The notes beneath the pieces are model-generated. The model was not told where the DNA came from and searched no databases. It was given only the letters and a program-made list of their open reading frames with translations. Below are positions 50,432 to 58,154 of a stretch of DNA of 64,000 nt, one piece after another; positions within the stretch are counted from its first letter, which is position 1; each line of letters starts with the position of its first letter. The stretch spans positions 248,001-312,000 of the forward strand of contig NZ_JAPWDU010000001.1 of assembly GCF_027257155.1 (NCBI RefSeq), given 5' to 3'. This DNA is from Cerasicoccus sp. TK19100. GTDB taxonomy: Bacteria > Verrucomicrobiota > Verrucomicrobiia > Opitutales > Cerasicoccaceae. The position numbers were made by a program, and so were the translations under genes.

Positions 50432-50478
50432 TTAGTAAGAACTTTTCGGGGTAACGCCAACTAAAAAAACGGCTATTT

Positions 50479-50528
50479 CCGCCACTAAATGTAGTTTTTT
50501 GACGCTTTGAGCGCACTACATCTAGCGG
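50479..50528. repeat. Hairpin in the gyrB upstream region
   Basis: CCGCCACTAAATGTAGT (50479-50495) pairs imperfectly with ACTACATCTAGCGG (50515-50528); the ATGTAGT/ACTACAT arms are perfect. It lies 60-110 bp upstream of gyrB and could act on its leader or promoter. The remainder of the 398-bp gap 50420-50817 holds this hairpin, AT-rich sequence and the element at 50691. Confidence 0.4.
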
Positions 50529-50690
50529 TTTCAGTCCGGAAATGGCGACTTATTCACAATGCTGGGCAGTGGGTTTGCATTTCTATTAAAAAAAGTCTCC
50601 CAACAGCGCTTGTTTATAAGTCCTTCACGCAGCGTTTTTTCCGAATGTTTAGCGCGTCAAAAACGGTGTTCTGCGTGTCGTTTTTCGAGC

Positions 50691-50800
50691 TGGAGGGCGG
50701 TGCTTCGTCACCGCCGCTAGCATCCTGCTGGGCCGATAGATTTGCCAATTGGGCAAATGCTGACTCCAGCGCGGCGGCGGTGACGAAGCACCGCCCTCCA
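50691..50800. repeat. Palindromic element A: 27-bp perfect inverted repeat
   Basis: The arms 50691-50717 (TGGAGGGCGGTGCTTCG then TCACCGCCGC) and 50774-50800 are perfect reverse complements. A second palindrome, TTTGCC-AATTG-GGCAAA (50741-50757), sits in the loop. The element ends 17 bp before the MscS stop. There is no transposase; it looks like a REP- or MITE-type extragenic element. Confidence 0.8.
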
Positions 50801-50817
50801 TGGTGCGTCACGGCCAA

Positions 50818-51645
50818 TTAGGATTTCTTCATCGTGACATCCAACTGCGGGAACGGGATGTCGGCGCAGCCCTTGACGGCGGCGTAAACGGCGCGGTTCA
50901 CCTGAAAGCGGGTGGCGTGGTAGGTCTTGGTCGGGACCCAGCAGCGGTAGCCGATATTGACAGACGAATCCGCAAACTCATCGATGCCGGCCTGGGGCGG
51001 CGTCTCGGTGCTGACGTCAGGAATGCTCTTCATGGCCTCTACGACCGCCGCAATGGCCTTATCGGGGTCGCTGTCATAGGAGATACCGATCACGCCCTCC
51101 ACGATACGATTCTCGCGGGAATTCACGAAGATCTCGCCCATGATCTGTTTGTTGGGGATCGTGATGACCTCGCCGTCCTCGTTCTCGAGCTGGGTGTAGG
51201 CGAGGCTGATGTCCTTGACCTGGCCAAATTGCCCCTGAACGGTCAGGGTGTTACCGACCACGAACGGGCGCGTCAGGATGATCATCAGCCCGGCACCGTA
51301 GTTGGAGATTGGCGCCTGGAAAGCCAAGGAGGCGCCGAACGCACCAGCGCCGATCATCGCGACCAGCGGGGCTATGTTGTAAAATTTGGCGAAGGCGAAC
51401 AGGAACGCCATCGTGAGGATGAGCAGCTTCACCAAGCCGGCGACAAACTTGGCCAGCGTGATGTCGGTACCGCGCTTTTCAAAGCGTTTCATCAGGAATG
51501 CGTGCAGCCATTTGGACACGTAAAACCCGATGACTAAGACGATGACTGCCGAGGCAATCTTGGCGCCGTTTTCAAGCAGAAAGGCGACGATCAATTCGGT
51601 GGTTTTGCTGAGCTGTTCGATTTCGCTGTCGAGTGGTGTAGCCAT
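50818..51645 (-). CDS. Mechanosensitive channel of the MscS family
   Basis: A 275-residue protein with membrane helices at about 20-46, 66-90 and the pore helix with the GAGAFGASLAFQAPISNYGA sequence (about 97-116), then the beta and alpha-beta cytoplasmic domains (PFVVGNTLTVQGQFGQV, IPNKQIMGEIFVN). This matches E. coli MscS in length and order. The channel opens on hypo-osmotic shock. It is divergent from the Rrf2-type gene with a perfect inverted repeat in the 43-52-bp gap. Confidence 0.93.
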   Translation of the reverse strand: MATPLDSEIEQLSKTTELIVAFLLENGAKIASAVIVLVIGFYVSKWLHAFLMKRFEKRGTDITLAKFVAGLVKLLILTMAFLFAFAKFYNIAPLVAMIGAGAFGASLAFQAPISNYGAGLMIILTRPFVVGNTLTVQGQFGQVKDISLAYTQLENEDGEVITIPNKQIMGEIFVNSRENRIVEGVIGISYDSDPDKAIAAVVEAMKSIPDVSTETPPQAGIDEFADSSVNIGYRCWVPTKTYHATRFQVNRAVYAAVKGCADIPFPQLDVTMKKS

Positions 51646-51660
51646 AGTGAGCGCTTTTCG

Positions 51661-51695
51661 TTGCCAAAGTTAGGTAACTCACTCAACTTTGGCAA
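51661..51695. promoter_or_regulatory. Perfect 11-bp inverted repeat between MscS and Rrf2 genes
   Basis: TTGCCAAAGTT (51661-51671) and AACTTTGGCAA (51685-51695), 13 bases apart. It lies 16 bp from the MscS start and overlaps a TTG at 51689, so it probably lies before the true Rrf2-type start at 51698. An operator for autoregulation by the Rrf2-type protein is the simplest reading. Confidence 0.65.
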
Positions 51696-51697
51696 CG

Positions 51698-52111
51698 TTG
51701 AAGCTATCATTAAAAGTCGAATATGCCCTGCGCGTCCTTGCTCAGCTTGGCCGCTATCACGGAAGCCCGAAGCTGGCTCACATCGAGGACCTCGCTGAAG
51801 CCGAGGAAGTGCCCTCGAATTACCTGGTGCAAATCTTAAACGAGCTGCGCAATGGCGGCGTGATCAATAGCCGCCGTGGCAAGCAGGGGGGCTATGCACT
51901 GGCCAAAGAGCCGGAAGCGATCTCGCTGTTTGACGTGATGATGGTCATCGACCCGGGCTTGTTCTCCAACTCGCCGTCACGGGCCGGTCAATCCGGCCCC
52001 CTCGTGGCGGAGTCGCTGAACAAGATCGGTGCCGCCTTCGAAGCGCGCGCCAAGGAAATCACCATCCGCGACCTCATGCCCCGCGACGCCGGGCCGATGT
52101 ATTATATTTAG
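51698..52111 (+). CDS. Rrf2-family transcriptional regulator (no cysteines)
   Basis: About 137 residues with the Rrf2 winged helix: KLSLKVEYALRVLAQLGRYH (start), helix-turn-helix about 28-60 (LAEAEEVPSNYLVQILNELR) and wing SRRGKQGGYALAKEP. I choose a TTG at 51698, giving MKLSLKVEYAL as in the family; a TTG at 51689 would lie inside the inverted repeat. No Cys is present, so unlike IscR or NsrR it holds no Fe-S cluster and must sense something else or bind constitutively. It faces the MscS gene and is followed by a 310-bp repeat-rich gap. Confidence 0.85.
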   Translation: MKLSLKVEYALRVLAQLGRYHGSPKLAHIEDLAEAEEVPSNYLVQILNELRNGGVINSRRGKQGGYALAKEPEAISLFDVMMVIDPGLFSNSPSRAGQSGPLVAESLNKIGAAFEARAKEITIRDLMPRDAGPMYYI

Positions 52112-52202
52112 GCGACGCTTTCTGTTCGGCAAGATGTGGAGCCTGACCTGCCATGAGCTTGTCGATGGGGGTCCCTCGCAGGCATGTTTCATCTCGTTGG
52201 TA

Positions 52203-52348
52203 AAGGTAGCGCGGAGCGTCCCCGCTCCGCAAGAATTGAGGTGAACGTTCGAAGGTTCCTATCAAGGTTTGGTTGCGCCCATGTCCTCAAGCGAACTCAT
52301 GTTGCTGATTGGCGCTGCTTGCGGAGCGGGGACGCTCCGCGCTACCTT
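52203..52348. repeat. Palindromic element B: 31-bp perfect inverted repeat
   Basis: Arms 52203-52233 (AAGGTAGCGCGGAGCG then TCCCCGCTCCGCAAG) and 52318-52348 are perfect reverse complements, with 84 bases between. It sits in the 311-bp gap between the Rrf2 gene and the cupin gene, which holds no gene. The left arm lies about 90 bp after the Rrf2 stop. Confidence 0.8.
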
Positions 52349-52406
52349 GCTCAGAGGCAATGCTGTGCCCGTAGGGATAACGTGCGCTACCTTGCTCAGA
52401 GGCAAT
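52339..52406. repeat. 23-bp direct repeat overlapping the element B right arm
   Basis: GCGCTACCTTGCTCAGAGGC followed by AAT occurs at 52339-52361 and 52384-52406. A diverged copy is GCGCTACCTTAGTCAGA at 54711-54727, so element B has partial copies in two gaps. Confidence 0.7.
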
Positions 52407-52422
52407 CGTTACGCGTCGTCCG

Positions 52423-52926
52423 CTACTCCACCACCTTCATGTGGTAATCGCCGGCAATGGCGATGGCGGACTGGATCATCGCGTCGGTGACGGGGGGAGG
52501 CGTCGGGTTGGCGTCGGTGATCTCCTCGCCAATGCGCATCAGGAATTGCTCGAAGCCGGCGGGGACCAGGAATACGAGCGCCTTGACCACGTCATCGCTT
52601 TCATTTGCCCAGGCATGCGTCACGCCTTTGGGGACGGCCACGTAGCTGCCCGGTCCGGCGACGATGTGCTCATTGCCCACGCTGACGGTCAACTGCCCCT
52701 CGACCACGTAAAACATTTCGTCTTCGGCCAGGTGCTGATGGGGTGGGGTGCCCGAGCCGGGGTTGACGTTCATTTCGAGCAGCGCATGCGCACCGTTGGT
52801 TTCCGCGCCGGTTGACTTAAAAGAGTATCGGTCGCCCCATACCCAGAAATCACGTCCGAGCCCGGACGGCAGAATGATTGGTTGCATAGAGTGTGTATTG
52901 TGCGCTGCCATCCCAGCAATTTTCAC
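52423..52926 (-). CDS. Cupin-domain protein
   Basis: About 154-167 residues. The cupin metal motifs are visible: HQHLAEDEMFYVVEGQ (first motif, His/Glu ligands) and GVTHAWAN (second-motif His). One cupin domain and a short helical tail. The start is uncertain: GTG at 52926, or ATG at 52911 or 52887 (MQPIILPSG), the last being closest to the domain start. Small cupins of this kind are often metal-dependent isomerases, dioxygenases or binding proteins; no substrate can be named. It reads leftwards and lies between two repeat-rich gaps. Confidence 0.85.
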   Translation of the reverse strand: MKIAGMAAHNTHSMQPIILPSGLGRDFWVWGDRYSFKSTGAETNGAHALLEMNVNPGSGTPPHQHLAEDEMFYVVEGQLTVSVGNEHIVAGPGSYVAVPKGVTHAWANESDDVVKALVFLVPAGFEQFLMRIGEEITDANPTPPPVTDAMIQSAIAIAGDYHMKVVE

Positions 52927-53009
52927 CGCAATGACAACGCCGATTCACTGGGGGAAATTCCCATGGCTGCTTGGCACTAGGCGCTTGTGGATCGAACGTC
53001 CGGCATCAG

Positions 53010-53198
53010 CCCAATGCGTCCGGCAAGATTGAACTGGCGCTTACCCAAGGCCCAAACAACGACAAAGACACCGGCTTCATCTACCTCGGAGCAATGACCC
53101 TCACCGCCGTCCCGGAACCCGGAACCTGGGTCTTGTTTGCCGGCGCGATTGCGCTGGCCTCGTCGTATGGCATAGGGGGGTTGAATGGTGCGATTTAG
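53010..53198 (+). pseudogene. Remnant of a PEP-CTERM protein
   Basis: About 60 codons read SGKIELALTQGPNNDKDTG, FIYLGAMTLTAVPEPGTWVL and FAGAIALASSYG. The VPEP motif and following helix are the C-terminal sorting signal of PEP-CTERM proteins. The N-terminal part and signal peptide are missing, and the expected basic end is replaced by GIGGLNGAI, so the gene has decayed. No promoter is seen; the gap 52927-53194 holds only this. Confidence 0.75.
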
Positions 53199-54010
53199 TT
53201 CGCCCTGTCGAACTGTAAGATGAGTCCATCTTCTGTTGCAATCACCTTCATTTTGCAGCCTGCAGCTTGAGCAATATGTTCGAAAGCATCGTAGGGAGGT
53301 ACGTTTTTCTCGGTATACCCTGAAACTGTCTGACTGCCGCAGTCGTTTAGATAGCTAAACTCAATATTTAACAACCCAATCATTTTTTCCAAGTCTTCGC
53401 GCTCGGTAGTATACTCGAACATGACTTTGTAAGTCCACTCGACTGCTTCTTTTAATGACATATCCGGTAGTTTTACATCAGGGAAATTGTAGACTGCACC
53501 ATCATCGCCCAACAGTCGTTTTAAAAACCAGATTCGATTATCTCGAACCTTTCGATCTACTATAATTCCTGAGTCGACCCGTAATAGCATATCTCGCGCG
53601 TAAATACTCGAATATCCCATATGAACATAGTTCAATAACTCGCCTTCGGGTATCGATAGGAGGCCGGAATACCATTCAGCGAAAACAGGTTCGTCCCCTT
53701 GTTCTGGCCATATCTCAGTTAACGGCATGACTTTGTCTTGGTCAAAATTTTGAATTTTTTCCAAGTATAGCTTGTTGTTCGTTATCTTCCAGGTCGCAAT
53801 ATATCCACGCCAGCAAGCGCTGCATTCACCCTCTTGAAAATACTCCAGAAAATCGGTTCTTTCACCGGTCCATTCGAACCATTGATTGAGAGGGTTTGTC
53901 CTGATGCCTCTCTCTTCTCCATTAAGGATCAGAATATCGGGGACTTGACCTGTCCCGAAGACGTTTTGGCAGTGTAGAAGGACGGTAATTATTACGGCGC
54001 AAAATTTCAT
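53195..54010 (-). CDS. Secreted hypothetical protein with STN-like end
   Basis: A 271-residue protein with a signal peptide (MKFCAVIITVLLHCQNVFGT, cut near residue 19-20). It has several Cys (for example ECSACW and LNDCGS), which suggests disulfides outside the cytoplasm. The last 45 residues (YDAFEHIAQAAGCKMKVIAT onward) resemble a short secretin/TonB N-terminal (STN) fold. I recognise no enzyme motif. GC is clearly lower than in the neighbours, so it may be a recent arrival beside the decayed PEP-CTERM gene. Confidence 0.6.
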   Translation of the reverse strand: MKFCAVIITVLLHCQNVFGTGQVPDILILNGEERGIRTNPLNQWFEWTGERTDFLEYFQEGECSACWRGYIATWKITNNKLYLEKIQNFDQDKVMPLTEIWPEQGDEPVFAEWYSGLLSIPEGELLNYVHMGYSSIYARDMLLRVDSGIIVDRKVRDNRIWFLKRLLGDDGAVYNFPDVKLPDMSLKEAVEWTYKVMFEYTTEREDLEKMIGLLNIEFSYLNDCGSQTVSGYTEKNVPPYDAFEHIAQAAGCKMKVIATEDGLILQFDRAN

Positions 54011-54315
54011 GTTATCAGGCCAACGGTATAATTGAACGCATCGAAGGACTATGGCCGGATGGGTTGGGGTGACTCATGTGACGAGTTTGGTCCCTAAGCT
54101 ATATCTGGTCAAGGAATCATGTTGATTAATCGTATTGAATACTAATTCAGTGGATTGTGCCTTATCGAGAACCTGCTGATGCCTTGTTTCCGGTAGATAC
54201 GCCATTGGCGGTTTTCGCACAAACATCCACTTGGTCCTGCCCCAACCATACCCTTGTTTCTGCCGCAAACAACCACTTGTTCGTGACCAAACCCTTACCA
54301 CGTACGTGCCGAAGC

Positions 54316-54403
54316 GTCGGCGATGCTCCGGAGAAGTGTCGGCGACGCTTCGTGCTACAGTCGGCGACGCTTGGTCGCGCAGTCGGCGATACTTAAGCGC
54401 CTC
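54316..54403. repeat. Four tandem 22-bp units (GTCGGCGAYGCTT type)
   Basis: Units start at 54316, 54338, 54360 and 54382, each beginning GTCGGCGA with a variable 14-base remainder. The period is exactly 22 bp. They lie in the 818-bp gap 54011-54828, which has no supported gene and also holds element C, a partial element B copy and a terminator. Confidence 0.65.
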
Positions 54404-54504
54404 GGGGATCGTCTGGCGCGCCGACTTTTACGTCCGTAATACTGTCAGAAAACCGGCGTGGAGGCCACAACAAAACGGATATTTTTCATGCTGAAGGCGC
54501 GCAT

Positions 54505-54584
54505 TTCCGTAGCACAGGCGTCCCGCCTGTGTCCCGATTTCCAACTGTCTGAAACCACACAGGCGGGACGCCTGTGCTACGGAA
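54505..54584. repeat. Palindromic element C: 28-bp perfect inverted repeat
   Basis: Arms 54505-54532 (TTCCGTAGCACAGGCG then TCCCGCCTGTGT) and 54557-54584 are perfect reverse complements with a 24-base loop. The arm sequence (CACAGGCGTCCCGCCTGTG) is itself nearly palindromic. Element type similar to A and B but not homologous to them. Confidence 0.8.
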
Positions 54585-54688
54585 CGCGGCCACTCCAGCG
54601 CGGTGGTTTGGCTGGCCTCCCTTGAGCGAAGTCGAATGGAGACTCGGCCTACTATTTGGGCAGCTTGATTCAAATTCCGTCAGCATGG

Positions 54689-54731
54689 GGTGCGGCGCGG
54701 GGACGCGCCTGCGCTACCTTAGTCAGATAGA
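54689..54731. repeat. Diverged partial copy of element B
   Basis: GGTGCGGCGCGGGGACGCG followed by CCTGCGCTACCTTAGTCAGA lines up with the right arm and tail of element B (52318-52361), with several substitutions and one extra base. The left arm is absent. Confidence 0.55.
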
Positions 54732-54769
54732 GTCGCGCCTAATGAATGCGATGCTTGTTACATGCTTAC

Positions 54770-54799
54770 AAAAAAACGGCCGAACACATCGTCCGGCCG
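54770..54799 (-). terminator. Intrinsic terminator of the CysJ-type gene
   Basis: On the minus strand CGGCCG, an 11-base loop, CGGCCG, then seven T. It lies about 30 bases past the leftward gene's stop at 54829. Confidence 0.9.
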
Positions 54800-54828
54800 C
54801 TCTTTAATTTTTAATTTTCTCTTTAATC

Positions 54829-56628
54829 TCAGTAAACGTCCCGCTGGTAACGCTTGTCCTTTTGGAGCTGCTTGACGGTTGCTTCCGCGGCGTCGCGGGA
54901 GAGACCACCGTGCTGCTCGTGGATCGTGATCAGGGCTTCGTTGACGTCGTGCGCCATGCGGGAGGCGTCGCCGCAGACGTAGAAATGTGCGCCGTCCTGG
55001 AGCCAGGCGTAGATGTCTTTGCCCTGCTCGATCATGCGCTGTTGCACGTAGATCTTCTCGGGCTGGTCGCGGGAGAAGGCGGTGCTAAGCTTGGTCAGGA
55101 TGCCGTCCTTGAGGTAGTCCTGCCATTCGAGCTGGTAGAGGAAATCGTAGGAGAAGCGCTGGTCGCCGAAGAAGAGCCAGTTCTTGCCCTTAGCGCCGTC
55201 GGCAGCGCGGTCTTCCACGAAGGAGCGGAACGGCGCGATGCCGGTGCCGGGACCCACCATGATGATCGGCGTGTCGCTGCTGCCGGGGAGCTTGAAGTTC
55301 TTGTTGTGGTGGGTGTATACCGGAAGGGTTTCGCCCACGGCCACGCGGTCGGCCAGGTAAGTCGAGGCAACGCCCTTGCGCGCGCGGCCATAAGCGTCGT
55401 AGCGGACGGCGGCCACGGTCAGGTGGACCTCGTCCGGGTGCGCCTTCATGCTGGAGGCGATGGAGTAAAGACGCGGCGGCATCTTACGCAGCAGGCCGAC
55501 AAAGTCCTTCGCCGGCAGGCCGATTGGGTAATCCGCAAGCAGGTCGCAGATTTGGCGGCCCCAGAGGTAATTCTGCAGCTTTTCCTTGTCGCCAAGGAGA
55601 GCGGTGAGCTCGTCGCTCTTGGCCAGGTCGTTGTATTTCTTAACGATGTTCTTCGTGAGCCCGGTGATGTCGTAATACTGGGTAAGGACTTCGTTAAGCG
55701 GGCCTTCGCTGCCGTCGGGCGCTGGGACGGTGTCATCTGCCTTGAACTTGCCGGACTGGATGACGTGGTCAACATCGTCAGCGCAGTTGGTCGGGATGAC
55801 GGCCAGGGCGTCGCCAGCTTCGTAGCTGAGACCACTGCCGGCGAGTGACAGCTCGAGGTGGATGGTTTCCTTGATCGAGCCGCGACCGTTGAGCAGCACG
55901 CGTTCCTTGAGCTCGGACGGGAAGGGGTTCTTCTTGCCGTATTCGATGGCCGGAGCGGTGGGCGCGAGGGAGGCACTGGCACTATTGCCTGCGGGAGCCG
56001 CGGCAGGTGCGGCGAGTTCGCTCAGGTCGTGCAGCGCGCCGTCTAGCCACTTCTGGAACGGGCCCTCGTAGTCGAGGTCGCAATCGGTGCGTGGGTGGAA
56101 GCGCTTGGCCCCGAGCTTTTCGAGGCGCTCGTCAAAGTCTTTACCGGTCTGGCAGAACTTCTCGTAGGCGGTGTCACCGAGCGAGAGCACGGAGAAACGT
56201 GCGCCTTCGAGCTTGGGAGCCTTGTCGCCCATGACGAACTCGTAGAACGGCACGGCGCGGTCGGGCGGCTCACCGTCGCCCCAGGTGCTGCAGATGACGA
56301 GGAGGTTCTTTTCCTTGGCAAAATCAGCCGTCTTGTAGTCGCCCATGTCGACGGTCTTCGGCTTGAAGCCTTTGGCGGCGGCAGCCTTTTTGGCGCGGCT
56401 GGCGAGCTCCTCGGCGTTGCCGCTCTCAGTGCCGTAAAGGATGGTCAGCGGGATGCTGGCTGGCGCGGTGTTGGCGGCAGGCGCAGCGGCGGGAGCGCCG
56501 GAAGCGGATTGGGCGCCCGCCAGGAAGCCGCTCAACCACGTGGTCTGCTGATCGCTAAGGGTCGGCAGAATCTGATTGAGCGAGCTGCGTTGCGGTTCGC
56601 TGAAGGGTGCGTGTTGCGGGATTTTCAT
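54829..56628 (-). CDS. cysJ: Diflavin reductase, sulfite reductase flavoprotein (CysJ) type
   Basis: A 599-residue protein. After an N-terminal leader rich in Ala, the flavodoxin domain begins near residue 60 (LTILYGTESGNAEELA) with TWGDGEPPDRA and LSLGDTAYEKFCQTG; a linker rich in Ala/Pro follows; the FAD domain includes RLYSIASS-like RLYSIASSMKAHPDEV; the NADPH domain has VGPGTGIAPFRSF and YVCGDASRMAHDV, and the end is RYQRDVY, typical of CysJ. It passes electrons from NADPH via FAD and FMN to sulfite reductase or another partner. No cysI is beside it. The terminator at 54770 marks the operon end. Confidence 0.92.
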   Translation of the reverse strand: MKIPQHAPFSEPQRSSLNQILPTLSDQQTTWLSGFLAGAQSASGAPAAAPAANTAPASIPLTILYGTESGNAEELASRAKKAAAAKGFKPKTVDMGDYKTADFAKEKNLLVICSTWGDGEPPDRAVPFYEFVMGDKAPKLEGARFSVLSLGDTAYEKFCQTGKDFDERLEKLGAKRFHPRTDCDLDYEGPFQKWLDGALHDLSELAAPAAAPAGNSASASLAPTAPAIEYGKKNPFPSELKERVLLNGRGSIKETIHLELSLAGSGLSYEAGDALAVIPTNCADDVDHVIQSGKFKADDTVPAPDGSEGPLNEVLTQYYDITGLTKNIVKKYNDLAKSDELTALLGDKEKLQNYLWGRQICDLLADYPIGLPAKDFVGLLRKMPPRLYSIASSMKAHPDEVHLTVAAVRYDAYGRARKGVASTYLADRVAVGETLPVYTHHNKNFKLPGSSDTPIIMVGPGTGIAPFRSFVEDRAADGAKGKNWLFFGDQRFSYDFLYQLEWQDYLKDGILTKLSTAFSRDQPEKIYVQQRMIEQGKDIYAWLQDGAHFYVCGDASRMAHDVNEALITIHEQHGGLSRDAAEATVKQLQKDKRYQRDVY

Positions 56629-56722
56629 TTTCGCGAAAACAGCCTAGTAATGACCCTCGCAGGGGTGAGTTCAAGTCTTACTTCACCAGAATTAGCGACG
56701 CTGATCGAGGCCGTGAGCGCTG

Positions 56723-57427
56723 CTAACGGATGTCCGAGGGCTGTTGCGGCTCCAAGAGACGCAGTGACTTCAGCTGAAACTTCTTGCCGCTGTAGATGCG
56801 CAGCATGCGGGGCAGGGTGCGGCGGTCACACCACCACATGAACCAGAAACCGGCAATGGTCACTGCCAGCGGTAGCAGGATCATGAATTGCTCGGTCTTG
56901 GCGGCGTGCTTGCTTGCGGCGATGGCGATCTGAACGATTGTCCAGATAATCCCACCAATGCCCGCCAGCAGGCCGACGATTTTCCCCGTAACGTAGCCGC
57001 CGCGCTTGAGTTGCCAGAATTTCACCTGATCATCGGGAAGTCGGTGGATCGTGGTGTATTCGATTTCGGCGGTGCGCTTGCGCTGGCCAAAGAGGCCGAT
57101 CAGCAAGCCCAGTGGCCCGAGAAACATCAAGGCCAGCGCCTCGCCGCCGGTGGGCTGGTTGGTGTGCTTCAGCTTCCAGGTGGCGTGGGCGTATTGGCCG
57201 TGGGGCTCAGTGGCGGCTTCGATTTCGGAGACCTGCACCGCGGTGTCGGCAAAGATATTGAGCGCCCAAATTTGGTTCTTTTGATACTTCTTCTCCAGGT
57301 GGGGCATCAGCTTGCCGCGGGTCAGCAGCTCGGCGCGCTCGGCAAACTGCTCCTCCTCCCGCAGGGCGGCTTCGTCGATCACCTGTTGCGGTAGGTCGGG
57401 CTGTGCGTATTGGTTGGGCGCATTCAT
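56723..57427 (-). CDS. Membrane protein of unknown function
   Basis: A 234-residue protein: a cytoplasmic N-terminal half with charged helices (about 17-50), then a membrane segment around 97-112 (ALALMFLGPLGLLIGLF), two more near 148-172 (GKIVGLLAGIGGIIWTIVQI) and 182-202 (FMILLPLAVTIAGFWFMWW), and a basic tail. No known family is recognised. It is upstream of CysJ in the same direction, 94 bp away, and 25 bp after the thioesterase gene. Confidence 0.65.
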   Translation of the reverse strand: MNAPNQYAQPDLPQQVIDEAALREEEQFAERAELLTRGKLMPHLEKKYQKNQIWALNIFADTAVQVSEIEAATEPHGQYAHATWKLKHTNQPTGGEALALMFLGPLGLLIGLFGQRKRTAEIEYTTIHRLPDDQVKFWQLKRGGYVTGKIVGLLAGIGGIIWTIVQIAIAASKHAAKTEQFMILLPLAVTIAGFWFMWWCDRRTLPRMLRIYSGKKFQLKSLRLLEPQQPSDIR

Positions 57428-57452
57428 TCTGGCAATGCAAAGTTGCGATAAA

Positions 57453-57878
57453 CTATCCGTTTTCCAGCACGGGATAGCAAGCCCGGACTATCTCGGGAAT
57501 TGCGATGGGGCGGCCGGTGTCTTCGTCAATGTAAACCCAGTCGGTCTCGCCCCGGGCGATGAGCGCACCGTCGGCCACGCGGTGAAATTGATAACGCCGC
57601 CGTGAACGCACCTTGGTCGCGTCGAAGATCCAGGTGCGGGCAGTGATGACGTCGTCCAGGTAAGCGGGCTTGAGATACTCAATGTGGTGCGCCCGGGCGA
57701 CCCAAGTGCCGCCGGCTTGCTCCATCGCCGCGTAGCCGCCGCAGGCGCGGGAGTGCGCAATGGCGACGTCCTGCATCCACTGCACATAGACGACGTTATT
57801 AACGTGGTTCTGCCGGTCGATCATGTCGGCCGTCACCGGGAAAGTGTGCGAGAACGCGCCTTGTGCGTCAATGGGCAT
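57453..57878 (-). CDS. Acyl-CoA thioesterase, YbgC/FadM (4HBT) type
   Basis: A 141-residue hotdog-fold protein. The family core MIDRQNHVNNVVYVQWMQ (about 19-36), with the conserved Asp/His of D-x-x-x-H-V-N-N, and the strands YLKPAYLDD and RYQFHR match YbgC/FadM thioesterases, which hydrolyse short or long acyl-CoAs. There is no signal peptide. It is 276 bp from the porin gene, separated by a long inverted repeat. Confidence 0.88.
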   Translation of the reverse strand: MPIDAQGAFSHTFPVTADMIDRQNHVNNVVYVQWMQDVAIAHSRACGGYAAMEQAGGTWVARAHHIEYLKPAYLDDVITARTWIFDATKVRSRRRYQFHRVADGALIARGETDWVYIDEDTGRPIAIPEIVRACYPVLENG

Positions 57879-57917
57879 GTGGAAATTGAAGCGATGGGTT
57901 GAGCGCCAGCAATATGA

Positions 57918-58137
57918 TTTTTTAAACCACGAAGGACACGAAGAGCACGAAGCTGATATGGCGCGATTTTAACAGGAAGATCGGGAAGAACGGGAAGCAA
58001 ATTGATAACCGGATGATTCACGCGCAGGAACAAATGATGTTTTAGAAAAATCACTTGGGGTCTTTGGGTCTTAGCGTGAGTTTAAAATTGTTGCCTCTAG
58101 GTCCTTCGTGCTCTTCGTGTCCTTCGTGGTTAAAAAA
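57918..58137. repeat. Palindromic element D: long inverted repeat with CACGAAGGACACGAAG motif
   Basis: Left arm 57918-57952 (TTTTTTAAACCACGAAGG then ACACGAAGAGCACGAAG) and right arm 58104-58137 pair with one single-base difference. The unit ACCACGAAGGACACGAAGAG recurs widely in Verrucomicrobia and Planctomycetes genomes. The 276-bp gap 57879-58154 holds nothing else recognisable. Confidence 0.8.
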
Positions 58138-58154
58138 CTGCGTCCTAACTTGCC

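Noticed and set aside
54316-54403. Regular 22-bp repeat as a possible CRISPR array
   Set aside because: The units have no spacer-length unique parts between identical repeats, and no cas gene is in the window.
54862-55848. Long open frames opposite the CysJ-type gene
   Set aside because: Composition is that of a shadow frame of a GC-rich gene; the sense strand carries complete flavodoxin, FAD and NADPH motifs.
56665-56688. GTGAG-TTCAAGT-CTTAC followed by TTCACCA, like the T-arm and 3' end of a tRNA
   Set aside because: The acceptor strand would be too short for an encoded CCA and no matching 5' half exists nearby; chance or a very old fragment.
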